64,000 nucleotides of DNA from Miscanthus floridulus (GCF_019320115.1 NC_089581.1:15649100-15713099); one strand, 5' to 3'; shown: positions 1 through 11,808, counted from the stretch's first letter. A program made the numbers and translations. The notes: a model not told the origin generated them from the sequence alone.

Positions 1-70
1 ATAGCACATGCAAAATGCCACAACGACAGCGCTCCTGGGTTGATGGATTCTGTGGTCATGCTTCCTCACT

Positions 71-180
71 AGTACTCCATAAAATAAAAAGAAGAAATAA
101 ATAGGAGGACAAAGATATGGGCAGATACGTACTCCTTCCATCCCAGATTATGCCATTTCTGGAATTTCGGAGAGTCGAAG
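71..180. repeat. Left half of a split Stowaway-like MITE plus duplicated spacer
   Basis: From about 132 the sequence has a Stowaway-type end (ctccttccatccca) next to a TA. It stops at 180, where a foreign LTR begins. The MITE resumes at 11600. The 60-bp spacer before it (from 71, agtactccataaaataaaaa) recurs almost unchanged at 11810-11869 before a second MITE, so spacer plus MITE was tandemly duplicated before the LTR inserted. Bases 1-70 show nothing recognisable. Confidence 0.75.
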
Positions 181-2759
181 TGAAGCGCCTCCGGTCATCT
201 GGGAACTCAAATATAATACAATACTAGTTTTCGGAGACTAGTAACATATTTATTATATTAGATAAGTCTCATTCTAGTAATCTCGATAAGCAGGGGCAAT
301 GAAGACATGCCACGATTAGAAGTAATCAGAACATACTATAGATCCAATGGACCCAGAAACAAAAGGAATCATAGTCAAACATCCGACGGGTCCCAATGCC
401 ATGGGCTTAGTTGGGTGTAGACACGACCTTACTCGAACGCAGCTTCGGGATTGAAGTCCAGATCTTCCTCTGTTCAACAAAGTAAGGGTGAGTACAAAGT
501 ACTCAACAAGTCCAACCTTACCCTACGGAAAGGGATAACAGTACATGCATATAGATATATCAAGGATACGGCTTAGTTTTATTTGCATAAAGCTATCTTT
601 AGACACATGTAGGGTTTCATTTCATAAATACCTTTGCAAAAGACACATATTTTCCATATATAAGAATAATTCTGAAAAGGAGGTTTGTCACAATTTTAAG
701 TGCCGTTGAACACTCTGTTCCCACGACACATGTCTAGTAACCATTCATTTCTAAAATCACATATGCACTTAGGTTTCCACTCATCCCAACCCATCTAGTT
801 GTTGAAACCAAACCATAACCCGTTCAAGACCGTGGACATGGCTATCTAGATAGATTTTACACTCTGCAGAGGTTATATATTTTCACCATAAGTAGGATAC
901 CGTAACTTAACATCGTCGTGCAAGCACAGATCTATCAGAGCCATTATCCTCCATAGCTAAATACCGACGCTCACCACGGGCACACCAAGACAACAATATC
1001 ATAGTATAATCATTTACAGAGCTCATTACATTTCATACAATTCCTCAGTTTCCACATACATCTCTTAGTGTTCCGTTGCACACCTGCCTTCAGGTGATTG
1101 CCATACCAACTACGAGGATTTAGACTAAGCCTTGCAACATACGAGGTTGAGTGGTTGTACGATAAAATGAGTTAGGTGAGATGAATCATCAACTCAGTCC
1201 TTAATCGAGACAAGGCGGACATCTTCACGCTTAACCACAAAAGGTACAAGCCACAACACCACGGTATCCCACAAAAGGGATCTGATCCGCCCCATCTCTA
1301 GGGTAATCATCATATATAACTTGTTCATTAACCCCTTCACAATACCCACAACTTATCCTCACCAGTCACACAGTTTTCATTTAAAATCATTGTTTTTGAG
1401 AAATCATAGCGTTGAGTATTCATGAGGAGTACCAAGTCCTAAGCATACTAAAATAACAATATTTCGTCATAGCATAATATTTATTCCTAAGTTTGAGCAA
1501 GACGATCATCAGGTCATATCAATCCAAGGATGGGTATTCAAACCGATGTTAGCTAAGCAGCGAAAATACTTGATACGTATAATCATACATGCAATATTTA
1601 AAACGGCTTCTGCGGGTTAGTATTTAGAAATAGGATCAACATGCATCAAAGAGGATTAGATTGGATTTGCTTCCGTCGGCGTCCTCAGCAAACTCCTGCT
1701 GGTAGTTCGGATCCTCGGCGTCGAACTCGCGGTACTCGCCTCCAAACTCGTCTTGGCCTCTGAGATCGTCGTTCGCTTCCTCGGTCGCTCCATCGGCTAA
1801 CGACGCGCAAACAATCAAAACAGGCAATCAAGCACAAAAAAATATTCACATAAATTCAAATGAGCTCTAAAAATCATGAAATTTATATGTGAGATAGATC
1901 AGGATTTTAGATGAATTTAGGAAGAAGAATCTTTGGAATCGGAGGTCGGATGGAGGAGATATGGATTTCAGAAGGTGGCTATTCGTTTGGTCCAAAAAGA
2001 ACAGTGCACGTGGCTGGGAGTGGTATTTGGACTTCACGACATGCCCGTTGGGCTGCTGCTTGCTTGTGCGTGGCGCTAGCATTTTGGACTGTAAAGAGAC
2101 AACAGAGGGAGAGGGGGTACTGGAGACTGAGCAGCGACCACGTTCAGGCGTTCGTGTTCGTCCGCCATTGCTAGCTGCGGTGGCTCGGCTAGCTGGCGAT
2201 ATTGGCCACCGTTCTCGAATCCGAGAACACGGGGAGGGGGAGGAGAGGTAGGGGATGCATGGTGGCTGCCCACCTCGGTCTATTGTAGTTCGGACGCGGA
2301 GATTGACGGGGCGACCAACTTTACTGAAGAACAGAGCAGAGAGAGAGAAATTGGAGCAGCGCAAGGCTAGGCAAGCTCGGCTGCTCAGCATTCGGTAAAG
2401 ACTTTATTTGTCGAGTGCCGCACTCGCTAAAGAATGATACTCGATAAATAATTCTTTGTCGAGTGCTGGGCACTCGATAAAAAAGGGTATTTGGCAAATG
2501 ACTTCTTTGCCGAGTGCTAGGCTCTCGGCAAAGGCGTGGCACTCGGCATAGGTTGTCCTGCGTAATGGTGTTCGGCCATATCCTTCTTTGCCGAGTGCCG
2601 GCTGTTAGGCACTCGATAAAGATTTTTTTTTTTGAAAATATTTTGTCGAGTGCCCCTGACACGGCGCTCGGCAAAGATTTAATATTTTTTTTAAAATATC
2701 TTTATCGAGTGCCTAACAGCTTCGGCACTCGACAAAGGAATTAAAAAATTACATTTTTT

Positions 2760-3975
2760 TTAAAAAATACATTTGCCGAGTGTCCCTGTGAAGGCACTCG
2801 CCAAAGAGGAATTTTCTAAAAAAAAATTAAATATCCTCTTTGTCGAGCGCCTAATTTTTGGCACTCGGCCAAGACCCCCTTTGCCGAGTGCCATGCCCCG
2901 GCGCTCGTTAAAGTTTTTTTTTGTTTTTGGCCTCTAAATTTTGTGCAACCCTTTTAAAGTACCAGGAACTCCTCGTTAAAATTTGGGGATTTTTTGTGGC
3001 TTTTTGATATACTTAGTTATTTTATTTCGTTTACTTGAATGTTTTCGAAAAATATAAATTTAAACTGCACGTGGTACGAATAATGGAATTTAATGATTCA
3101 AAAATGATAGTCATGTTACTGAGTGTAGTGTGAGGCCGTATCCAGGAACGTACCCGAAATTTCGGACATCTTGTTCATGAAACTTGACCGTGAACTTGCG
3201 TGTGAAATGTTTTAAAATTTTATAAAAAGCAAACGAAGTCCAAAAATCATGAAACTTATTGAGATGTCGTGATATCGTATGTGGAGGCTATGATAAAAAA
3301 ATTTAGAAGATTTCGTGCACGTTGTCACGTACGATGCTTACAAACCAAGACATCTCTACATGTAGTATATCGTATGTAGAGATGTCTTGGTTTGCAAGCA
3401 TCGTACGTGACAACGTGCACGGAATCTTCTGAAATTTTTATCATAGCCTCCACATACGATATCACGACATCTCAACAAGTTTCATGATTTTCGGACTTCG
3501 TTTGTTTTTTATAGAATTTAAAAACACTTCGCACGCAAGTTCGCGGTCATGTTTCGTGAACAAGATGTCCGAAATTTTGGGTCCGTTCCTGGATACGGCC
3601 TCACACCACTCAGTAACATGACTATCATTTTTTGAATCATTAAATTCTATTATTCGTACCACGTGCAGTTCAAATTTATGTTTTTTGAAAAAATTCAAGT
3701 AAACGAAATAAAGTAACTAAATATATCAAAAAGCCACAAAAAATCCCCAAATTCTAACGAGGAGTTCCTGGTACTTTAAACGGGCTGCACAAAAAATTTG
3801 AAGGCAAAAAAAAACTTTGCCGAGCGCCGGGGCATGGCACTCGGCAAAGGGGGTCTTTGCCGAGTGCCTATAATAAGGCGCTCGACAAAGAGGTTTTTTG
3901 AATTTTTTTAGAAATTTTCTCTTTATCGAGTGCCTTCACAGGGGCACTCGGCAAAGGTATTTAAAAAAATCTATG
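2760..3975. repeat. 1.2-kb palindrome in the CACTA subterminal region
   Basis: The arms (about 2760-3361 and 3374-3975) are inverted copies around a 12-bp spacer at 3362-3373. At the centre, agacatctctacat faces atgtagagatgtct. Pairing continues outward through AT-rich sequence and into the cactcggcaaag motifs on both sides. The arms differ at scattered positions, so the duplication is not brand new. The transcript would fold into a roughly 600-bp hairpin. Confidence 0.9.
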
Positions 3976-4540
3976 TCGATGGTCGGATCGGGGCACTCGG
4001 CAAAGGGGCGGGTGGGGGCACTTAGGCGAATTCGGCCGGGCAGTCCAAGCCACACAAACAGACAGCCCCCATGCGCGCCGCTCCCGGCCAATGCCACCCC
4101 CGCACCGCGTGCCGCCCTTCCCTCCCCGTGCGCCACGCCCGCGGCCGCCCTCACGCCCGCCAGCCACCGGGCCACCGCCGACGCCGCTCGCCGCAGCCCC
4201 TCCCTGCGCCGCGCGCCAGCGCCTGCCCCCGCCCTCGCCTGCCCCCGCCCCCACGCCCGCGTGTGGCCGAGCGTGGCCAGCTCGCCCACGCTGGCCCGCC
4301 AACGCCGGCAGGTGGAGGAGAAGAGAAGGAGGAGGAGGGGGAGGAGGCGAGGAAGAGGTGGAGGAGGAAGGGGAGGTGGGGAGGAGGAGGAGTAGGAGCC
4401 GGCCCTACCCCCGGCCGCGCCCCATGGACCACCTACCCCGACGCTGCCCATGCCCGACCCCATTCCCGACTCCGATGACCCCAACCCTGACCCTGACGTC
4501 GCCCGCCACTACCCCCGACGCCCGTCAGGTATGCTAGTGG
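3976..4540. other. GC-rich insert within the CACTA element, unrecognised
   Basis: This C-rich stretch, then purine-rich from about 4310, differs sharply from the AT-rich palindrome beside it. Frames are open on both strands because of composition. No conserved domain is visible. It could be a captured host gene fragment, as CACTA elements often carry, but nothing seen identifies a donor. Confidence 0.4.
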
Positions 4541-4735
4541 CAGTAGTGATAGTTGTAGTAGTAGTGCTAGTGGCAGTAGTAGTATTAGAAGTAGTGGTAG
4601 TAGTAGTAGAACTAGTGGTAGTAGTAGTAGTAGTAGAAGTAGTGGTAGTAGTAGTAGTAGAACTAGTGGTAGTAGTAGTAGCAATAGTGGTAGTAGTAGT
4701 AGCAATAGTGGAAGTAGTAGTAGAAGTAGTGGTAC
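4541..4735. repeat. (TAG)n-type trinucleotide microsatellite
   Basis: About 190 bp of tag/tgg/aac-variant triplets such as gtagtagtagtagaactagt. Long valine or leucine/threonine runs read from it on either strand are artefacts of the repeat. Confidence 0.95.
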
Positions 4736-5466
4736 TACTTGGATATATTCTTCTGTATGGATTGATATCCAAACTACATGGCTTCTCTTGAGACATATGT
4801 GCTTCTCGGCCATCGTGTCGTTGTTTTTTGTAGTTTTTGGAAACCTCACCGTGCAGGGGAGGTTCTACCATTTTTTTAATGACAATATTCTGTTCTATTT
4901 TTGTAGAGAAGAGCCCGTCAGAGCCGAGTTGGAGTTCCCGTCGCCGTGCCGGTCTGCCTACGCCGCGTTGCCTTGCCACTACACCAACCCGCCACGGCCC
5001 CGCTAGCCTGACTCCACCGCCACCCTAGGTATAACCCCTTTTTCCGTATCATAGTCGTAGATCGCGTAACCCAGTTAGGCGTCTCTCATTCGAAAGAGAT
5101 ACAGTTGGAGGTATACAGATCTTTGCATATCTATGACCGTATCTGTTTCAGATTGTCCATGTTTTTGGATAGCCCGTGGATGCGTAGATGGGTTAGTTTC
5201 CATGGTCTGCTCTAGTTCGAGATAGAGTTTTGGCATCACCTTCCTGTTGTTCTCCAGATACGCACTCTTCTTTGGCAGGACGTGTATCTAGAGAACAGCG
5301 GGGAGGTGCTGCCGAAATTCTATCTCGGATAGGAGTAGAGCATGAAAACTAACCTCATCTATGCATCCGTGGATGGGATTAGGACCTATCCTCACCTATT
5401 AGACAGTAGGAACACTATGTAGATGCAATTGATGGTTACATTACTCGTTGATACATATGTTAGAGG

Positions 5467-5733
5467 ATGGATGACCGTCAGTGGATGTACACGGGCTGGA
5501 GAAGTCAGAGAGATTACACCATGGAATGGATGAACAAGACCGATGCTTTCTTGAACAGTGCATTTGGCAAGGCTGCTAAAGGACATTGCCTAGTTTTGTG
5601 TCCCTGTAGTAAATGTGGAAACAGGAGAATGGTAAACAAGGTGGAAATGGGTAAACATCTGGTGAAGAATGGATTTACGCTGGACTACACCCGGTGGGTC
5701 CACCATGGTGAAGCCCATTGTATGAGAGATTAA
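5467..5733 (+). pseudogene. En/Spm transposase-associated domain remnant
   Basis: An open frame of 88 codons begins MDDRQWMYTGWRS and contains the C-x-C-x2-C zinc-like cluster (CPCSKCGNRR) and the HLVKNGFTLDYTRWVHHGE segment. These are hallmarks of the N-terminal transposase-associated domain of plant CACTA proteins. In complete elements this domain precedes a transposase core of several hundred residues. Here the frame stops after the domain and the core is missing, which fits an internal deletion derivative. It lies between the microsatellite and the Ptta-like exons of the same element. Confidence 0.85.
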
Positions 5734-5784
5734 GTTGGTTTAATTTGATCTTCTTATATGTCCAATACTTGATGACGTGTAGAT

Positions 5785-6936
5785 GATTCCCTAGTGGTGC
5801 CAAGCGTATCCCGAGTGCTGGGCGATGATGGTGGAGAGGTAGTTCACGGAGGAGTACCTCAAGACGCACAGGGATGCCCGGGACCGTCGTTTGCAGATGC
5901 AAGGTCCAGCACACCATCAAGGCAGCCGCAGCCTCGCTGGATACAAACAAGCATAGGTACATGAATTCATTTATCTATTGTGACGCTCAGTTCTGCCTGA
6001 TTTCTAATCATCGTGCTATCTTTCTCGCAGTCGGTGTCACATAGTGGCTAGGCTTGCTCAGAATTCCAGGCATGGTGTATGGCCCACAAGGGCAAGGCGA
6101 CGTCCGACATCTCCTTCAACTTGGAGGACCCGCCCGAGGCATACTCGAACCTAAGCGTCTACTCCCACATCAATGAGTACACTGAGGTGGCAAGGTCACT
6201 CCATGGGCCAGACCATGATCCGAGCACCCAGGACTTTGATGGAGAGGCCATCATGAGGGCGGGGCAAGGCAAGAAGCATGGGCAGTTCTGGCTTGGCGAC
6301 GGCATCATCGACATGGCCTCTACTCCCTCTCTCTCCCAGATCTGAGCACGGAGCACTAGCGAGAGCCCGGCCATTCGCACATGGCCGATCGTTGCACAGC
6401 ACTAGGTCGACACACTCGAGGTTATTCCTATTTTACTCGTCATACATTGATCTTTACACACCTTAATTAGCTTTGCATTACTGAAACATTGGAGTGAAAT
6501 ATTGTAGGCCCAGCTGGAATAAGAAATGAGGCAATGTCAGAAGCTGGAGGCCGGGCAGCAGAGGATGGTGGCCCAGCTGGAGGCCGAGCGGGCCGAGCTA
6601 TAGGCCCAGGCATAGAGGCTGACGGACATTATGGTGTTCCTACAAGGGCTTGGGCAACGTGTGGGCTTCTCTCTACCAGCTGGGCTGTTGGTTCCACCTC
6701 CACCTCCGCGTCCTGTAGCTACAGCTACTCCTGTGAGTATGAAAGTTTTTTACTTTCGCTTATGCTTTGCTTGTATGGCCTCTACCTTCCTAGATTAGCT
6801 ATTCAAATAATCTTATCTCACATGTAATCTTTTCTCCTTTGTGCAGTCTTCATCTGATGGTGTTTCAAATAATCCACCTCATGCACCTCCGAATGATGGA
6901 GCTAGGCCTTCACCACAGTCGCAGTGGCCGAGATGA
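5785..6936 (+). pseudogene. Ptta/En-Spm-type transposon protein C-terminal remnant
   Basis: Conceptual translation shows EEYLKTHRDARDRRLQ and HHQGSRSLAGYKQA (about 5845-5955). After a probable intron (donor gtacat near 5956, acceptor ctcgcag near 6030) comes AHKGKATSDISFNLEDPP (from 6082), continuing to TPSLSQIRARSTSES. A glutamine/glutamate-rich coiled segment follows (about 6524-6720), and the last exon ends SPQSQWPR-stop at 6936. This order matches plant transposon proteins of the Ptta/En/Spm family, which act with the CACTA transposase at subterminal repeats. The 5' part is missing, so it is a remnant. Confidence 0.75.
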
Positions 6937-7094
6937 GTGCACGTTGTATTTTTTTCATTTGTTGTTCACTTGGTGATGGACTTGTGATATACTTGTGATG
7001 CACTTGTGGACTTTGATGGACTTGTGATGGACTTGTGGATTTATTTGGATGGACTTGAGCACTTATTATTATATATGTGATATATATTGTGATG

Positions 7095-7212
7095 GATGTG
7101 ATATGTGCGGATGGATGTGTGGATGGATGAGATATATATGTGATGGATGAGATATATATGTGATGAATGAGATATATATGTGATGGATGAGATATATATG
7201 TGATATATGTTT
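7095..7212. repeat. Short tandem repeat, about 20-bp unit
   Basis: Near-perfect repeats of tgatggatgagatatatatg, preceded by a looser gatggacttgtg repeat (6975-7060). They lie just downstream of the last Ptta-like exon in the CACTA element. Confidence 0.85.
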
Positions 7213-7269
7213 GTATGAATTTATTTGTCATGATGGAATGTAAAAAAAATTAAAAATTGCCGTTTTGGG

Positions 7270-7864
7270 TCACTTTGCCGAGTGTTGCACTTGACAAAGG
7301 ACCCCGTTGCCGAGTGCCACGATCACAGCACTCGGCAAAGCTGAAAAAATAGGTGCTCGGAAAACCATTTTTCCAGCTTTGCCGAGTGCCCTGACCATGG
7401 TACTCGGCAAAGAATTTTTTTTAAAAAAAAATCAAACTTTGCCGAGTGCCGGCCAGAGGGCACTCGGCAAAGAATTTTTTTTAAAAAAAATTCAAACTTT
7501 GCCGAGCGCCGGCCAGGGGGCACTCGGTAAAGAATTTTTAGAAAAAAAAACATCTTTGCAAAGGGCCGGATAGAGGGCACTCGGCAAAGAATTTTTTTTA
7601 AAAAAAAATAAAAAATCTTTATCGAGTGCCTACAGGGTTGGCACTCGGCAAAGCGACCGTCAACGGGGCCAGCACCGTGATGGTCGCTTTTCTTTGCCGA
7701 GTGCCCCCGGGGCTCTCGGTAAAGCCTTTGCTGAGTGTCCGATAAAAGACATTTGGCAAAGAGGGCTTTGCCGATCAATTTTTTGCCGTGTGTTCTTTGT
7801 CGAGTGCAATTTGGCCTTTGCCGAGTGCCTCAGGCACTCGACAAAGAACCTGAATCCAGTAGTG
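7270..7864. repeat. Right subterminal repeat array and terminus of the CACTA element
   Basis: At least ten alternating copies of tttgccgagtgcc and ggcactcggcaaag are separated by A/T runs, including three near-identical units of about 60 bp at 7379-7560. The array ends at 7864 with the inverted CACTACTGG terminus. Such subterminal motifs are where CACTA-encoded proteins bind. Confidence 0.9.
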
Positions 7865-8135
7865 AAGGGCACCGTGGTCGCTTTTTGAAGGCCGAAGAAG
7901 CGAGCTATGCCACTGGCTCACCTGCTCGCCATGAAAGGTGCTGCTACCTATAGAGCGAAGGACGATGGGCGGTGCGGCGTGTAGCAGAGTGGTGGCACTG
8001 AGGCGATGGCCTGTGTTGATGGCGAGCCCAACGAGGCGGACAAGGCCGATCGAGGACAGCCGCAGCGACGTGGGTGGAGCAGAGCGACGTGCGTGGTTAG
8101 CTTGCTTTGCTGTGGGCTACGTTTTCGTGTACAAG

Positions 8136-8536
8136 TGTGGGGGTATGGCCCCCGGTATCCACAAGACAAGACATGGGCCACACCATCAGAGGTGGCCCAA
8201 CCCACAAGATCAAGACATACACGGCATTGCTTGGTGTGCACCGCAAGACATTGTATAGTATCAAATATGATACTTTCCTTGTAACCCTACCCCTCCAAAG
8301 TATATAAGGAGAGGCAGAGGTCCCCTAACGGACAAGATACATCACGATCCATACATCTTAATGCAATATATCAGAACACAGGATGTAGGTATTACGTTAT
8401 ACTGATGGTCGAACCTGTCTAAATCTTGTGTCTTGGTGCTTGTATTACCATCTTGTTCTTGATCTCGCTCACCACTATGACAAATCTACCATCATGGGAT
8501 ACCCCTCGGTGGACTGCCGAGCATCTTTTGTCGACA
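8136..8536 (+). repeat. 5' LTR of the 8136-11189 element
   Basis: 401 bp, TG...CA, with a TATA box (agtatataagg, near 8300) that would drive element transcription. It aligns without large gaps to the 3' LTR but with scattered substitutions, so the insertion is not very recent. Confidence 0.92.
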
Positions 8537-8904
8537 GTTGGCGTGTCAGGTAGGGGTGTGCGCTTGATCCATGGTGAGCCAGATGGACCTCAAATCAACA
8601 ACGCATTCTCGTCATCAATCTCGTGGAGATCCATGTCGGTCCACGACAATGTTTCATTGCTGGCTACATCAGCACCTGCGATTGCAGATCCGATCTCGGA
8701 ACCACCTCCGAGGTCACCTTCATCAACAACTCGCCGCCCGCTTTCTCGCTACTAGAGGAGGCAGATCAACAACGATGATCTGATCATATCCATCGATCGG
8801 GTCGGTCTGAAGATTGCCGATTGCCTCTCCATCGCTGAATTGGCTCTGGACACTCTGGTTCAGCGCTGACCACCCTCCAATCCAGATCTATCGGAGGTTA
8901 CTCG

Positions 8905-9060
8905 AGAAACTCTAGGAGTTACGGCCCTACCCTTTGGGTTCAACAACGCCACCGCCGCTTACCAACATGCCCTGAGGGGCAGATTCACTGACCAGGTTGA
9001 AGATGTCCATCCTCTCGCCGATCAGATAGCGCCATACGTCGTCGACCAGACTTTCTGTCT
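8905..9060 (+). pseudogene. Ty3-type reverse transcriptase relic
   Basis: Translation of about 8911-8990 gives TALPFGFNNATAAYQ, recalling the LPFGL-N-A-x-A-x-Y-Q motif of Ty3-type reverse transcriptases. Only this fragment is visible; the catalytic YVDD box is absent. It suggests the small element descends from an autonomous Ty3-type parent by deletion. Confidence 0.5.
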
Positions 9061-9765
9061 AAAGCTAAGTCATGCTTTAATATTCTTCTAAATATTCTCC
9101 AATCTCCGTATATCACCATAATGTTTCTCCGAACTGTTTTCTCCATGTTTGCTCTCCAAACGATTTTCTAAACCCTCGAACAGTCGTGTTGATGCTCGGA
9201 TACCTCCAAAGACGGCCCTGTCTCTGGCTCCTCACTACACGTGCACGAGCGTCTACCCTCTGCATTATGGGTGGTCGGCAGCGGCTCCTTAGCGACGCTT
9301 GTTCCTCCTACATGTGCACGGGCTCCGCGCTCCGCGTTATGGTTAACAGGCTAGCTAGGACTAGAGACTCAGCTACACACTAACTGTTCGGACGGTTTAT
9401 ATTAAATGCATCTTCACTCCAATTGATCGCCAAGCTACATATGCTACTTTTTCTCTGGAGTTCATATATTTTTTCATCATGTACTACCCGTTCTACATGT
9501 TTGTATTGCAGGGTCATCGTCTAGGTGATCAGATCACCTGGTGCTCAAACTTCTCCACCGATCAACTGGTCGGACCGCTAGGTTCATGGACTTTGTCGCC
9601 AACTAGTTGATCGGACTGTTCGCTGGTCGTTTCTAGTCAATGCTCACTTCACCGCCGACCAGTTGACCAGACTATTCATCGCTCGTGTTTTATCGCCAGC
9701 TACGCCAGGGACTCCTTAGTGCTTGATTTCTTCGTACTCGAGGACTAAGTGGGCACACTTCACCG

Positions 9766-10440
9766 CATGGACGTCGCCAGCTACGTCGGTGCTCGGACAT
9801 CGCCAGCGACGTCGGGGACTCCTCGCTCCTTGGTGCTCAGACATCACCAACGACATCAGGGGCTCCTCGCTCCTCAGTGCTTGGACATCGCTAGCGACGC
9901 TAGGAACTCCTCGCTCCTCGGTGCTCGGTCATCGCCAGCGACGCCGAGGACTCCTCGCTCCTCGGTGCTCGGACCTCACCAATGATGCTAGGGACTCCTC
10001 ACTCCTCGATGCTCGGTCATCGCCAGCTACGCCGAGGACTCCTCGGTGCTCGGTCATTGCCAGCGACACCGGGGACTCCTCGCTCCTCGGTGCTCGGACA
10101 TCGCCAGCGACATCGGGGACTCCTCGCTCCTCGGTGTTTGGTCATCACCAGCGACACCGGGGATTCCTCGCTCCTCGGTGCTCGGTCATCGCCAGTGACG
10201 GCAGGGACTCATCGCTCCTCGGTGCTCGGACATCGCCAGCGACGCCGGGGACTCCTCGCTCCTCGGTGCTCGGTCATCGCCAGTGACGTCGTGGACTCCT
10301 CGCTCCTCGATGCTCGGACATCGCCAGCGACGCCGAGGACTCCTCGCTCTTCGGTGCTCGGACATCACCAGCGACGTCGGAGACTCCTCGCTCTTCGGCG
10401 CTCGGACATCGCCAGCGACGCCGGGGATTCCTCGGTGCTC
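9766..10440. repeat. 44-bp tandem repeat array, about 15 units
   Basis: The unit contains actcctcgctcctcggtgct followed by cggacatcgccagcgacgcc and gggg, with point variants. Since 44 is not a multiple of three, successive units cycle through three frames. None of the frames contains a common stop, so long overlapping open frames appear on both strands. They are products of the repeat and are not called as genes. Confidence 0.93.
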
Positions 10441-10788
10441 CCTTGGTGGTCGGATCTTGCTACGTCTCATCGGTGTGCTATCAAGCCACTCCATGCTGTT
10501 CGGATCAGGGTGCTGATCTTGAGCAACACGTCTGGGGTCTTGATATGCGCATGTTGAACGACGTTGGCAAAGCTTTTAGACTTCTTTTTTCTTTGACCCT
10601 GCTACAAGATTTATTCTTCATCTTCCAGCAGGCTCGGGGACTAAGTGGGCATACTTCACATGTGGTGAATGTGCTTGTTCTCATCTTGAGGCTACGCCCC
10701 GGGATTGGCTACCTGCTCGGCTGGTCTTCTACTTTCTGACCCTGGCACCATGTGACTACGTCACCTACTGTCAGGCTCGGGGACTAGC

Positions 10789-11189
10789 TGTGGGGGCATG
10801 GCCCCCGATATCCACAAGATAAGACATGGGCCACACCATCAAAGGTGGCCTAGCCCACAAGATCAAGGCATGCACGACGCTGCTCGGCGTGTACCACAAG
10901 ATATTGTATAGTACCAAATAGGATACTTTCCTTGTAACCCTGCCCCTCCAGAGTATATAAGGAGAGGCAGGGGTCCCCTAGCGGACAAGAGACATCACGA
11001 TCCATACATCTCAATGCAATACATCAGAACACAGGATGTAGGTATTACGTCATACTGACGGCCGAACCTGTCTAAATCTTGTATCTTGGTGCTTGTATTA
11101 CCATCTTGTTCCTGATCTCGCTCACCTCTATGACAAATCTACTATCGTGGGATACCCCTCGGTGGACTGCCGAGCATCTTTTGTCGACA
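10789..11189 (+). repeat. 3' LTR of the 8136-11189 element
   Basis: 401-bp partner of the LTR at 8136-8536, including the TATA box (agtatataagg, near 10953). Bases 10441-10788 between the satellite and this LTR hold no recognisable gene. Confidence 0.92.
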
Positions 11190-11599
11190 ACGAGTGTGTG
11201 TTGCGCTGTGTGCTCCGTAGAAGGGAGAGGAGGGAGAGGAAAATGGGAGGTGGTGCCCATGACGCGCACGACGCGACAGAAGGGTGGGGCCCACATGGCG
11301 TGGTGACGCGTGGATGGCCGCGGTCGGCAAGGGAGAGGAGGGTAGTGGCGGAGCCGGCGCACGCGGACGTTGTCGGGTGAGGGCGAGCGGAGCACGCGCG
11401 AGAGCGGTGGGGACGGCTGGAGATATTATTGGTGCGATGCGAGGGATATATATTTGGACGGAGAATAAAGGGATATACTTGAGATGTAATAAATAAGAAG
11501 GATATTTAAATAGAGCTTAAATAACTTTAGTTTTTAAAATAGATTTTGAAAATATTTTTGAGCGAGTAATTTTAAGATTTGAATTTTTGGGATGTTACA

Positions 11600-11808
11600 C
11601 GAAGCATCTTAAGTTTGACCAAAATTATAGAGAGAATTACAAAGATTTATGACATCAAATAAGTATACTACGAAAATATAATTAATAAAAAATCTAATGT
11701 TACTTAGATGACATCATAAATGTTATTATCTTATCATAAATATTTGGTTAAACTCGAGGCACTTTGACTCTCCAAGATTTTTGAAATGATTTATAATTTA
11801 GGATGGAG
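11600..11808. mobile_element. Right half of the split Stowaway-like MITE
   Basis: Continues the MITE broken at 180. It begins with the duplicated cgaag, then matches the interior and right end of the intact copy at 11870-12121, ending ataatttaggatggag. Confidence 0.8.

Larger units (their letters stand above)
2391..7864 (+). mobile_element. Defective CACTA (En/Spm) DNA transposon
   Basis: The right end, on the minus strand, reads CACTACTGGATTCAGG from 7864, the usual grass CACTA terminus. Both subterminal regions carry many direct and inverted copies of the ttgccgagtgcc / ggcactcggcaaa motif (2391-3975 and 7270-7864). Inside are remnants of En/Spm proteins: a transposase-associated domain and a C-terminal Ptta-type domain. 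The catalytic TNP2-type core is absent, so the copy is non-autonomous. The left end has no CACTA motif and seems truncated or degenerate near 2391. The element sits inside the LTR 181-11599. Confidence 0.85.
8136..11189 (+). mobile_element. Small non-autonomous LTR retrotransposon
   Basis: Two 401-bp LTRs (8136-8536 and 10789-11189) begin TGTGGGGG and end TTTTGTCGACA. They flank a 2.25-kb interior. The flanks acaag (8131-8135) and acgag (11190-11194) make an imperfect target duplication. A primer-binding-type sequence (tggcgtgtcaggtagggg) starts 3 bp inside the 5' LTR. A purine-rich tract (ctcggggactagc) abuts the 3' LTR. The interior has only a short reverse-transcriptase-like relic and a 44-bp satellite array, so the element cannot encode its own machinery. 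It is inserted in the LTR 181-11599. Confidence 0.92.
181..11599 (-). mobile_element. Long LTR (probably a solo LTR) holding two nested elements
   Basis: Read on the minus strand the element starts TGTAACATCCC at 11599 and ends GGAGGCGCTTCA at 181. It is flanked by a perfect 5-bp duplication, cgaag (176-180 and 11600-11604), and it splits a MITE. Subtracting the nested CACTA (2391-7864) and LTR retrotransposon (8136-11189) leaves about 2.9 kb. No primer-binding site, polypurine tract, gag or pol was seen, so a solo LTR of a Ty3-type family is the best reading. A short minus-strand acidic reading frame at 1636-1827 resembles frames common in such long LTRs and is not claimed as a gene. A non-autonomous element with very degenerate ends is the alternative. 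Confidence 0.7.

Noticed and set aside
3898..4537. Proline/arginine-rich frames of 110-180 codons on both strands
   Set aside because: GC-rich composition keeps every frame open; no domain and the frames overlap each other.
4433..4849. Leucine- or valine-rich frames over 110 codons
   Set aside because: Produced by the trinucleotide microsatellite at 4541-4735.
9766..10440. Regularly repeated units that might suggest a CRISPR-like array
   Set aside because: The units are directly adjacent without unique spacers and the genome is a plant's; it is a satellite.
9723..10557. Several overlapping open frames of 100-190 codons on both strands
   Set aside because: They are readings of the 44-bp tandem repeat; no homology or start context supports a gene.
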